Shown piece after piece: positions 1-5,603 of a stretch of DNA of 7,013 nucleotides. Below the pieces are notes generated by a model that was not told the origin of the DNA, did no database searches, and saw only the letters and a list, made by a program, of their open reading frames with translations. Each line of letters opens with the position of its first letter. Position 1 is the stretch's first letter. This DNA is from Alphaproteobacteria bacterium (GTDB lineage: Bacteria; Pseudomonadota; Alphaproteobacteria; RS24), in contig JAQWIP010000060.1 of the NCBI GenBank assembly GCA_029248825.1, forward strand, positions 1 through 7,013, given 5' to 3'. Both the position numbers and the translations under genes were made by a program.

Positions 1-547
1 GCTCTTCTTCGACGTCGTCACCAAAAGGCTTTGAGCGCTCATAGCTTCCATCATCAGACAAAACAGAATCGTAAAAACCCGAAACACGCGCAAAGGCTCT
101 TATGTTAGGCGAAAGGTCGGCAGAAAACTCTGATACAAATTTTATAGCACCACTTGTGAGATCGCCGTTATCAAAATTCAATCGGCCATCGTCTCCGTTG
201 ATGCTTCCGTCGTAATTAGCAGAGGCCCGCGTATTGGCTGTTGGCATACAAAAACTATTGACCGTCTTGCAATGATCAGAAGGATTCCCAACTGTCCCAC
301 CAACTGCTGTTGGGGCGAGTGGATCACTCAATGGACGAGTATCTTGTGGCCCGCCGCTCACAGAAGGTAAATACTGTGTATCGCGATCCTCAACTCGCAC
401 TTGAACCCCAGCAGACATGGTTGTGTCCATCTGAACTTCTATTCCGCCCAAATTAATTGTATATGCCTCCGACGGCCCCGCGGCAACTAGCCCCGCTCCC
501 ACTAACGCACTCACTCCGAGTAAACGCATTTTACTTTTTAAATACAT
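1..547 (-). CDS. DUF1302-family outer-membrane protein, N-terminal part (cut by left edge)
   Basis: The reading frame is open from an ATG at 547-545 to the window edge, giving 182 codons of a longer protein. The start is supported by a strong Shine-Dalgarno, AGGAGGG at 558-552, five bases upstream. Residues 1-28 form a signal peptide: basic start (MYLKSK), hydrophobic core, then a cleavage-like GPSEA-Y. The mature N-terminus (INLGGIEVQMDTTMSAG, then a VRVEDRD stretch) and the later NYDGSINGDDGRLNFDNGDL segment match the conserved N-terminal pattern I know for DUF1302 proteins. These are large beta-barrel-like exported proteins of Gram-negative bacteria, often encoded near DUF1329 proteins and RND transporters and suspected to act in uptake or export of hydrophobic compounds. 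Two cysteines at about residues 93 and 100 lie in a loop-like insertion and could form a disulfide. Base composition is less GC-rich than the rest of the window. The family call is from memory of motifs; the substrate is unknown. Confidence 0.75.
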   Translation of the reverse strand, partial: MYLKSKMRLLGVSALVGAGLVAAGPSEAYTINLGGIEVQMDTTMSAGVQVRVEDRDTQYLPSVSGGPQDTRPLSDPLAPTAVGGTVGNPSDHCKTVNSFCMPTANTRASANYDGSINGDDGRLNFDNGDLTSGAIKFVSEFSADLSPNIRAFARVSGFYDSVLSDDGSYERSKPFGDDVEEE

Positions 548-551
548 AGAG

Positions 552-558
552 CCCTCCT
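552..558 (-). promoter_or_regulatory. Ribosome binding site of the DUF1302 gene
   Basis: On the minus strand AGGAGGG lies five bases before the ATG at 547-545. It is a near-perfect Shine-Dalgarno sequence. It favours this ATG over the internal in-frame ATG six codons downstream (529-527), which has only an A-rich stretch before it. Confidence 0.75.
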
Positions 559-581
559 CAAAACGCTCCCAAAATAAAAAC

Positions 582-615
582 CGTATGCGCGTACTCCCAT
601 ACGCCCTTCCCATAC
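582..615. repeat. Small inverted and direct repeats in the DUF1302 leader
   Basis: CGTATG (582-587) and CATACG (598-603) form a 6-bp inverted repeat with a 10-base gap. TCCCATAC occurs at 595-602 and again at 608-615, a 13-bp period. The elements lie about 35-70 bases upstream of the DUF1302 start codon, where an operator or a leader hairpin would sit. No known regulator motif was recognised. A TTGACG (minus strand, 663-658) lies upstream and could be a -35 element, but I see no good -10 at the right distance. Confidence 0.3.
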
Positions 616-720
616 TGGCTTTTTTACCAAATAAGCTTGCAAAACAAAAACTGCCTTCGTCAACACTAAATTAACTAAAAGAAGGTAATTTAATTCGATT
701 GCCGCAGGTGGTGCAAAAAT

Positions 721-731
721 ATCACAGTGAT
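721..731. promoter_or_regulatory. 11-bp palindrome ATCACAGTGAT, possible operator
   Basis: ATCAC-A-GTGAT is a perfect palindrome around a central A, set in an A/T-rich stretch. It lies about 175 bases upstream of the DUF1302 gene and about 105 bases upstream of the tRNA gene, so it could serve either. Its half site resembles those of CRP/FNR-type regulators, but the spacing is shorter than the classical CRP site, so no regulator is assigned. Confidence 0.2.
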
Positions 732-837
732 TTACCCGACGCTGCGGGCCCGCCAAACCCCGCCAAAACCATGCGAGCCAAACTTTGTCCTAGACACAAA
801 CCCGCAGTTTCGCTAGGAAAAAGAACCATTGGGGTTG

Positions 838-910
838 GCCGCTTTAGCTCAGTTGGTAGAGCACATCATTCGTAATGATGGGGTCAGGTGTTCAAATCAC
901 CTAAGCGGCA
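838..910 (+). tRNA. tRNA-Thr, anticodon CGT
   Basis: All four arms fold. The acceptor stem is GCCGCTT (838-844) with AAGCGGC (903-909), and A910 is the discriminator base. The D arm is GCTC/GAGC (847-850 with 859-862), with GG in the D loop. The anticodon stem is CATCA/TGATG (864-868 with 876-880) around loop TTCGTAA, which places the anticodon CGT at 871-873. It decodes the threonine codon ACG. The T arm is AGGTG/CACCT (886-890 with 898-902), with loop TTCAAAT. CCA is not encoded; the next bases are CCC, so the end must be added by tRNA nucleotidyltransferase. No confident promoter was recognised upstream. Confidence 0.96.
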
Positions 911-936
911 CCCTTTTGGTTTTTTTCTTTTTTTGC
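911..936 (+). terminator. T-rich tail after tRNA-Thr
   Basis: Directly after the tRNA the sequence runs through a stretch made almost entirely of T (about 914-935). No separate GC hairpin precedes it, so termination would depend on the tRNA structure itself or on processing. It also lies just beyond the stop of the convergent hemY gene (971). The function is inferred from the T tract alone. Confidence 0.4.
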
Positions 937-970
937 AGATTTTAGGTTTCGCTCCGGCGCGCAAGCAGCC

Positions 971-2353
971 TTAAGACAAAGCAAGCGGCGCCCTGCCGCC
1001 CGGGGTCGCCAGCGTAGCTGGCAATAGCGCCGCCTCGGCAGGACTGGCCCAGATCACCCCATCCAATTTACCCGTCACCGGACAGATGGCTTGCCAACTA
1101 TCGAGGCGCAGGCCAGCCGACATCCAGCCAGCCTCAGCCGGCGCACGGCGCGCGCACTCGCGCCAATGCTGCGCCTGTTTGGCATCGTCCAAGCCAGCTT
1201 CCGCTTCCGCCATCAGTAGGCACAAGCGCCGCCCCATTGGGGTCTCGCCCGCTTGGGTCGCATGCGGCTCTAGCCATGTTTTGGCCTGACGCCAACGTTC
1301 GCCCTCTAGGGCAATGCGCGCGCGTAAAATATGCGCCTCTATATGGGCTTTATGTTTGCCAAGGAAACTCACCGCCGCGCGTTGGCGTGTCGCCAAGGGC
1401 TGGTCGGCATAACACGCCAGCCAAGCTTCGCTAATTTCAGGATGCGGATCGCGCATCCAAGCTTGGCGCAAAGTGGCGCGGGCTTTTTTCAAATTGCCGC
1501 CGCGCGCCTGCAAGCGGGCTGCCAAAGCGGCCGCAGCATAAAACTCTGGCGCTTGCTTGACCGCCTGCTCGGCTTTCTTTTGTGCCGCCAGCTGATCGCC
1601 AGGGTCTTGGGTCGCCAAAAGAACCTGTGCTTCGGCCAAGAATAAAACCGCGCGCCGACGTTTGATTTGGGCGCGTTTGCCCGAGCCACTTAACGCTCGC
1701 GACCATTGCCGCATCCAATCTTGCGCCGCCGACCAATCGCCGATTTGCACCGCCATGGCGGTCAGCCCATCCAGCGCCCATAGGGTTTTGGGCGCCAGCT
1801 CTAAAACCTGCAAAGCATAGGTGCCCGCGGTTTCCATATCCCCGACGGCCGTGCCGCGCGCCATATAATAAAGCCCCTCGAGGCCAAGGGTTTTTTGTTC
1901 CAAGCTCGTCTCGCTGCGCAACATGGCGCGATAGTCGGCTTCGGCATCGGCTTGGCGGCCATCCAGCAAGGCCGCTTGCGCAGCCATTAATCTTGGCAAA
2001 GCTTGATGGGGTAATTTTTGCCGCGCCAATCGCGTCGCGCCTCTGGCCGAGGCCGCATCGCCGCGCGCCAGCGCCATCAGCGCTTTGGCCAAAGCCGCCT
2101 CGCCATCGCGCCTTTGGGTCTCGCGCCGCTCGGCGCGCAACTTGGCTGGCAGATGCCATAAAAATTGTCCCAATCCGACCAAGCCCATGGCGGCCAAGAA
2201 AACCGCAAATCCCGCGCCCGCCAAAACCGCCGTGCGGGTTTCTACCACATAACCCGAGACAGAAAACCGAACCTCGCCCGGCAGATTGGCAATCAAGGCC
2301 GCACAAATGGCCAATCCCAGCAAAACAAAAAGCCCAAAGAAGATGCGCATCAT
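971..2353 (-). CDS. hemY: HemY N-terminal domain / TPR inner-membrane protein
   Basis: The protein is 460 aa with two N-terminal membrane spans (about residues 3-24 and 41-66). Between them lies NLPGEVRFSVSGYVVET, a segment typical of the HemY_N domain. The rest is alanine-rich and helical, read as TPR-like repeats (about 90-400) exposed to one side of the membrane. A W-rich C-terminal signature (WRECARRAP, GWMSAG, then LDGVIWASP) is usual in alphaproteobacterial members. These proteins are linked to heme biosynthesis by gene context; they are not the protoporphyrinogen oxidase called HemY in Bacillus, and their exact role is unsettled. The start ATG overlaps the mic60 stop (ATGA, 2353-2350), and GGGAGG at 2365-2360 is its ribosome binding site; the immediately following ATG (2350-2348) is a possible second start. 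It is the last gene of the operon. Confidence 0.88.
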   Translation of the reverse strand: MMRIFFGLFVLLGLAICAALIANLPGEVRFSVSGYVVETRTAVLAGAGFAVFLAAMGLVGLGQFLWHLPAKLRAERRETQRRDGEAALAKALMALARGDAASARGATRLARQKLPHQALPRLMAAQAALLDGRQADAEADYRAMLRSETSLEQKTLGLEGLYYMARGTAVGDMETAGTYALQVLELAPKTLWALDGLTAMAVQIGDWSAAQDWMRQWSRALSGSGKRAQIKRRRAVLFLAEAQVLLATQDPGDQLAAQKKAEQAVKQAPEFYAAAALAARLQARGGNLKKARATLRQAWMRDPHPEISEAWLACYADQPLATRQRAAVSFLGKHKAHIEAHILRARIALEGERWRQAKTWLEPHATQAGETPMGRRLCLLMAEAEAGLDDAKQAQHWRECARRAPAEAGWMSAGLRLDSWQAICPVTGKLDGVIWASPAEAALLPATLATPGGRAPLALS

Positions 2354-3708
2354 AAGGCGCCTCCCGCTTTAGCCCGACGAGGGGCGCTGGCCAAAAACTG
2401 CTCGCGCAACTGGCGCACAATCGGGGTCACTTCCTGGAGCGCGCGCAAATCAGCATAGAGGGCTTGCAGGCTTTCGATTTGCGACGTGCGGCTTGGCGCG
2501 GCGGCCAGCGCATCGAGGCGCAATATCGCCGTGCGGGTTTTGGTCGAGGCCGCCTCATAATCGCCCGCTAGAATATAGTGATAGATTTGGCGCAAGTCGT
2601 CGCTCGGCCCTGCCTCGCCGTTGGGGGCTTGCGAAACAAGAGATATATCTTGCGGCGCAGCTTGCACAGCCACCAAGCCGCCAGCGCGCGCCCGAATCCA
2701 ACTCAAAAACGCGGGCATCTGTTCTTCAGATTGAGCCCCATTGGTTTGAGGGGGTGGCGTTTCCTCTGGCGTTGCGCTGTTCGAAGGGGCCTCGACTTGT
2801 GCCTGCCAAAGCCCTTTGGCTTGCCCCGCCAAATTGGCTTGCGTCGGCACACCCGCTTCGGCGTGCAGCGCCAGCGCACTGATTTGGCGCGCGCTTAGCC
2901 CCTCTTGCGGCGCGTTTTGGGTTTGCAAAAGCTCGGCGAAAGCCCAGCCATTTTGCAGCCGAACCAAAAGCTCCGCCATATCGGCGCGGTGTTGCAAAAC
3001 CTCCATAGCCTTGGTGGCTTCGCGCGTTCGCGGCTCTAAAGCCGAGGCGGCGAGTTGCGCTTGCGCCAAAGCCTGTCGCGTGGCGGCATGGGCGGCGCGC
3101 TCGGCTTCGAGGGCGGGGGCGCTATCTGTCTTCAAAATCTCGGCGGGCGCGCGCGGCGCGGCCACAGCTTTGTCTTCGATATCGGCGGGCTTCTCTATAT
3201 AGGGGAGCGTCTCTATATAGGGGGGTGTTTCGGGCGCCGCCGCCATCGCGTCCAAGCCAAGAGGCTCGGCGGGTGCCACGGCTCTTTCCAGATTAGTCGC
3301 GGGCGGCGCTTGCCGGAAGCTCGTTACCTCTGGCAGGCCGATGTCCGGTAGAGTTAAATCGCGGGCTTGAAATAGCGCAAATCCAGCCAGCCCCAAAGTC
3401 GCGCCAATCAACGCCAAGAGACTGAGGCGGTACAAAAGATGGCGCAAGCCCGTGAGCAAGCGATCGCCCATTTGGCGCGGCGCGGAGGTGACTTTATATA
3501 TAGCCCCCCATACGGCCCTATATAAAGAGACGCCAAGCGCGGTTTTGGCGCGCGCCCAAACACCGTCTTCTCCATGGTCGATAAGCGGCGGCATACGCAA
3601 GTTCTCATCGCTCGATTTTTTCGAGTCAGCCGATTTCGCCTTGGGCGTTGCCGCTTCGGGCGGCAAAACATCCGCCGCATCGGGTTTTTTGGAACGACGT
3701 TGGATCAT
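2350..3708 (-). CDS. mic60: Mic60/mitofilin-like inner-membrane protein (COG4223 type)
   Basis: The protein is 452 aa. It has a charged cytoplasmic N-terminus with many K, S and E (1-90), one membrane span at about 94-113, a proline/alanine-rich linker (about 114-190), a coiled-coil-like stretch (about 195-245) and a C-terminal helical domain. MAELLVRLQNGWAFAELL and the later LHAEAGVPTQANL match the bacterial mitofilin pattern, as does the C-terminal AGDYEAA segment. Alphaproteobacterial Mic60 is the ancestor of the mitochondrial MICOS subunit and shapes inner-membrane invaginations; its gene commonly sits with heme genes, as here. The ATG at 3708 has no clear Shine-Dalgarno; 52 bp separate it from the hemD stop. 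Oddities: a tandem PYIETL/PYIEKP/ADIEDK repeat at residues 163-180, and a palindrome-bearing stretch near codons 61-73. Orthology is inferred from motif layout and neighbours. Confidence 0.82.
   Translation of the reverse strand: MIQRRSKKPDAADVLPPEAATPKAKSADSKKSSDENLRMPPLIDHGEDGVWARAKTALGVSLYRAVWGAIYKVTSAPRQMGDRLLTGLRHLLYRLSLLALIGATLGLAGFALFQARDLTLPDIGLPEVTSFRQAPPATNLERAVAPAEPLGLDAMAAAPETPPYIETLPYIEKPADIEDKAVAAPRAPAEILKTDSAPALEAERAAHAATRQALAQAQLAASALEPRTREATKAMEVLQHRADMAELLVRLQNGWAFAELLQTQNAPQEGLSARQISALALHAEAGVPTQANLAGQAKGLWQAQVEAPSNSATPEETPPPQTNGAQSEEQMPAFLSWIRARAGGLVAVQAAPQDISLVSQAPNGEAGPSDDLRQIYHYILAGDYEAASTKTRTAILRLDALAAAPSRTSQIESLQALYADLRALQEVTPIVRQLREQFLASAPRRAKAGGAL
3169..3223. repeat. 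18-bp tandem repeat inside mic60
   Basis: TCTCTATATAGGGG occurs at 3192-3205 and 3210-3223, exactly 18 bp apart. On the coding (minus) strand the units encode PYIETL and PYIEKP (residues 163-174). They are followed by a diverged third unit, ADIEDK (175-180). The repeat keeps frame and lies in the low-complexity linker after the membrane span, where length changes are likely to be tolerated. Confidence 0.85.
3492..3527. repeat. Inverted repeat CTTTATATA / TATATAAAG inside mic60
   Basis: Perfect 9-bp arms lie at 3492-3500 and 3519-3527, around an 18-base GC-rich spacer. The arms stand out as A/T islands in GC-rich coding DNA. They encode SLY and IYK around residues 61-72, just before the membrane span. 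A hairpin is possible in mRNA or single-stranded DNA, but it would be A/T-rich and weak. Confidence 0.6.
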
Positions 3709-3760
3709 GGCGAAATTATGCGGTTGTTTGGGAAGCTTGGCAATAAAGCTCGCGCGAGAA

Positions 3761-4486
3761 TTAGCGGCGGGCGGTCAGCGCCAGCATGGCTTGATTGTCC
3801 GGCGTCTGCGCCGTGCGCGTATCAAAGCCTGCCGATTGCATTTTCTCGGCAATTGGCGGCGAAAGGCAATAGGCCACAGGTTTGGCTTGGCTCTTTTCTC
3901 CAATATGCGCCCTATATAGAGATAGAAAAATTTGCGCGCTGCGTTTGGAATAAAGCAACACACCCTCGAGCGGGGCTTCGGGGTCGCAGAGGGCAAATTC
4001 AGCCATCGGTGTCAGCGCCTCGGCGGCCACCGCCTCATACAGCACTAGTTTATCTATCTCGAAAGACGCCTCGGCCAGGCTCGCGGCCAAATCGCCCGCC
4101 TGATGGCGCCCTGCGATATGCAAAACCCGCTCGCCCTCAAACGTGTCCCGCAAGCGGGTCGCTAGACTTGCCACATCGCCGGCCGCTTGATGCACTGTCG
4201 GCCATTGCAATTTAGCCAGCGCCGCGCAGGTTTGCGGCCCCACCGCATAGGCTGGCTTGCTGGCCCATTGCGCATAATCGCGTTTATCGCGGAAGCGGGC
4301 AGCCATTGCCTTTACGCCATTGGCGCTGGTGAAAACCAGAGCCTGCACCGTGTCGGGGGCGGGCAGCGGCGTGTCATTGGCCTCAATATGGATGGCAGGC
4401 GAGATGAGAATATCGTGGCCTTGGGCGGCCAATTGTTCGGCCAGCGGCACGGCATCGGCTGTCGGGCGCGTGAGCAAGAGGCGCAT
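3761..4486 (-). CDS. hemD: Uroporphyrinogen-III synthase
   Basis: The protein is 241 aa, the usual size for HemD. It closes hydroxymethylbilane into uroporphyrinogen III with inversion of ring D, in the cytosol. Visible family features are the N-terminal LLLTRPTADA strand, the ALVFTSANGVKAM motif (about residues 49-61), the YAVGPQTCAAL motif (about 79-89), a VLHIAGRHQAGDLAASL segment in the second lobe and a VLLYSKRSAQIF motif (about 176-187). HemD sequences diverge strongly, so these short motifs plus position directly after hemC carry the call. The ATG overlaps the hemC TAA by one base (TAATG at 4488-4484), and no independent Shine-Dalgarno is evident, so translation is probably coupled to hemC. 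Codons for LSLYRAHIG contain the CTATATAG word found elsewhere in the window. Confidence 0.92.
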   Translation of the reverse strand: MRLLLTRPTADAVPLAEQLAAQGHDILISPAIHIEANDTPLPAPDTVQALVFTSANGVKAMAARFRDKRDYAQWASKPAYAVGPQTCAALAKLQWPTVHQAAGDVASLATRLRDTFEGERVLHIAGRHQAGDLAASLAEASFEIDKLVLYEAVAAEALTPMAEFALCDPEAPLEGVLLYSKRSAQIFLSLYRAHIGEKSQAKPVAYCLSPPIAEKMQSAGFDTRTAQTPDNQAMLALTARR

Positions 4487-5424
4487 TAGCGCACCAAATG
4501 CGGGGCTTGCTCGCGCAAAGTGGCGGCGAGGGCTTGACCCATGGCGAAGGCGTCTTGGCGGGGGCCCGAGCTTGTGGCTTCTACGCCGTCTTGCCCGTCG
4601 TCGCTGAGCAAGCGCCCCTGCAAGCTAAGCGTGTCGCCTGCCAAAGTGGCATAGGCGGCAATCGGGGTGCGGCACGAGCCATCTAAAGCGTTTAGAAAAC
4701 TACGTTCGGCGGTGACGCAATCATGTGTATCGGCGCAATGCAGCGCACGCAACCAATCGAGCATGTCGGGGTCATCGCTGCGGCACTGGACGGCCAAAGC
4801 GCCTTGTCCGGCGGCGGGAATGATTTGTGCGGGGTCGAGCGGTAAGGCGCCTTGCGGGGTGAGTGCCAATCGGTTGAGACCGGCGGCGGCCAGCAAAGTG
4901 GCTTGTAAATCTTGCGTCTCGAGGCGTTGCATGCGCGTGCCGACATTGCCGCGCAAGGGTTCGATATGCAGGTCGGGGCGCAAGGCCAAAAGCTGTGCGC
5001 CGCGCCGCAAGGAAGCCGTGCCAAGGCGCGCGCCTTGGGGCAAATCTTGAAGGCTTGAAAAAGCGAGCCCGGCGCGCGGCACTAAAACATCACGCGCATC
5101 CTCGCGCGGCAAAATCGCGCCCAGCGTTAAGCCTTGCGGGCTAACGGTCGGTAAATCTTTCAACGAATGCACCGCGAGGTCGAGCGAGCCATCGCGCAAG
5201 CCCGCTTCTAATTCTTCGGTGAACAGACCTTTGCCACCAATCTCGGCCAATTTTCGGTCGAGGTTTTGGTCGCCCTTGGTGATGATTTTCTCAAGCGCAA
5301 TCGCGCCGTGCGACCAGCCATGCGCCGCGCCCAAAGCGTGGGCAACCATCTCGCTTTGGCACAGCGCCAATGGCGACGCACGCGTGCCGAGGCGAATTTG
5401 GCGCTGGGGGTCGGCTGTTTGCAC
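4486..5424 (-). CDS. hemC: Hydroxymethylbilane synthase (porphobilinogen deaminase)
   Basis: This cytosolic enzyme joins four porphobilinogens into hydroxymethylbilane. With the GTG start chosen here it has 312 aa, close to the E. coli length. Family features in order (numbering from the GTG) are LGTRASPLAL near the start, KGDQNLDRKLAEIGGKGLFT, then the catalytic-Asp region LDLAVHSLKDLPT (Asp about 82), LGTASLRRGAQ, LRGNVGTRMQRLE, PAAGQGALAVQ, and GSCRTPIAAYA with the dipyrromethane-cofactor cysteine at about 251. No key residue is missing. The frame extends ten codons further to a TTG at 5454, but GTG at 5424-5422 is preferred because AAAGGA (5439-5434) lies seven bases before it and the added residues are not family-like. 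It is the first gene of the operon and is divergent from tsaD. Confidence 0.96.
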   Translation of the reverse strand: MQTADPQRQIRLGTRASPLALCQSEMVAHALGAAHGWSHGAIALEKIITKGDQNLDRKLAEIGGKGLFTEELEAGLRDGSLDLAVHSLKDLPTVSPQGLTLGAILPREDARDVLVPRAGLAFSSLQDLPQGARLGTASLRRGAQLLALRPDLHIEPLRGNVGTRMQRLETQDLQATLLAAAGLNRLALTPQGALPLDPAQIIPAAGQGALAVQCRSDDPDMLDWLRALHCADTHDCVTAERSFLNALDGSCRTPIAAYATLAGDTLSLQGRLLSDDGQDGVEATSSGPRQDAFAMGQALAATLREQAPHLVR

Positions 5425-5433
5425 GGGCGGTTC

Positions 5434-5439
5434 CTTTAA
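5434..5439 (-). promoter_or_regulatory. Ribosome binding site deciding the hemC GTG start
   Basis: On the minus strand AAAGGA ends seven bases before the GTG at 5424-5422. The upstream TTG (5454-5452) lacks a comparable purine-rich box, so this site favours the shorter HemC. Confidence 0.65.
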
Positions 5440-5471
5440 AATATTTCGTTGCAATGAGGGGGCGGGCTCAT

Positions 5472-5515
5472 GTCTATCGCTTGTCCATCCCCGTCTATCT
5501 CTGGTCTATCTCTGG
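5472..5515. repeat. Four helically phased GTCTATC repeats between hemC and tsaD
   Basis: GTCTATC at 5472-5478, GTCCATC at 5483-5489, GTCTATC at 5493-5499 and GTCTATC at 5504-5510 start 11, 10 and 11 bp apart. The last two units are identical over 11 bp plus the next G (GTCTATCTCTG twice). A diverged GTTCTAT follows at 5526, two turns further on. Read on the minus strand the unit is GATAGAC. The array lies 48-90 bases upstream of the hemC start and about 90-130 bases upstream of tsaD, so one face of the helix in the divergent promoter region carries the motif. The function is inferred; no regulator is recognised. Confidence 0.7.
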
Positions 5516-5526
5516 CGCGAATGTCG

Positions 5527-5550
5527 TTCTATAAGGGGTATATATAGGGC
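5527..5550. repeat. Paired TATA-containing words upstream of tsaD
   Basis: TTCTATAAGGGG (5527-5538) is directly followed by TATATATAGGGC (5539-5550), two related 12-bp units in tandem. The second matches the CTATATAGGGC-like word found inside mic60 and hemD. They could be part of a promoter or operator, but no -35/-10 pair with standard spacing can be fixed here. Confidence 0.4.
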
Positions 5551-5567
5551 CATGGTGACGGGCTGGC

Positions 5568-5573
5568 CATAAT
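5568..5573 (+). promoter_or_regulatory. Possible -10 element of tsaD
   Basis: CATAAT matches the TATAAT consensus at five of six positions and lies 30 bases before the tsaD ATG, which would give a short leader. No convincing -35 hexamer sits 16-18 bases upstream, so this is a weak call. Confidence 0.3.
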
Positions 5574-5590
5574 TTATTCGGCCTAATTTT

Positions 5591-5598
5591 AGGGAGAG
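5591..5598 (+). promoter_or_regulatory. Ribosome binding site of tsaD
   Basis: AGGGAGAG lies five bases before the ATG at 5604. It is a good purine-rich Shine-Dalgarno and supports this start. Confidence 0.65.
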
Positions 5599-5603
5599 TT
5601 CGC

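Noticed and set aside
538..756. Minus-strand 72-codon frame upstream of the DUF1302 gene, starting with TTG
   Set aside because: It ends inside the DUF1302 start region, overlaps that gene's ribosome binding site, has no recognisable domain and no own ribosome binding site. It is best read as intergenic.
838..910. tRNA-Thr as an integration site of a genomic island
   Set aside because: The DNA downstream of the tRNA 3' end is the heme operon, and no repeat of the tRNA 3' end, integrase or other mobility gene was seen.
1437..2420. Long minus-strand frame of 327 codons overlapping hemY
   Set aside because: It is a shifted-frame shadow of hemY, with cysteine-, glycine- and arginine-rich composition typical of GC-rich out-of-frame translation. 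HemY has clear domain features in the other frame.
3192..3527. CRISPR or iteron-origin explanation for the CTATATAG repeats
   Set aside because: Copies lie inside conserved reading frames, are irregularly spaced, and have no spacer-like units or replication gene nearby.
3574..4215. Plus-strand frame of 213 codons antisense to mic60 and hemD
   Set aside because: It runs antisense across two well-supported genes and their junction, is rich in arginine and proline, and has no ribosome binding site or motif.
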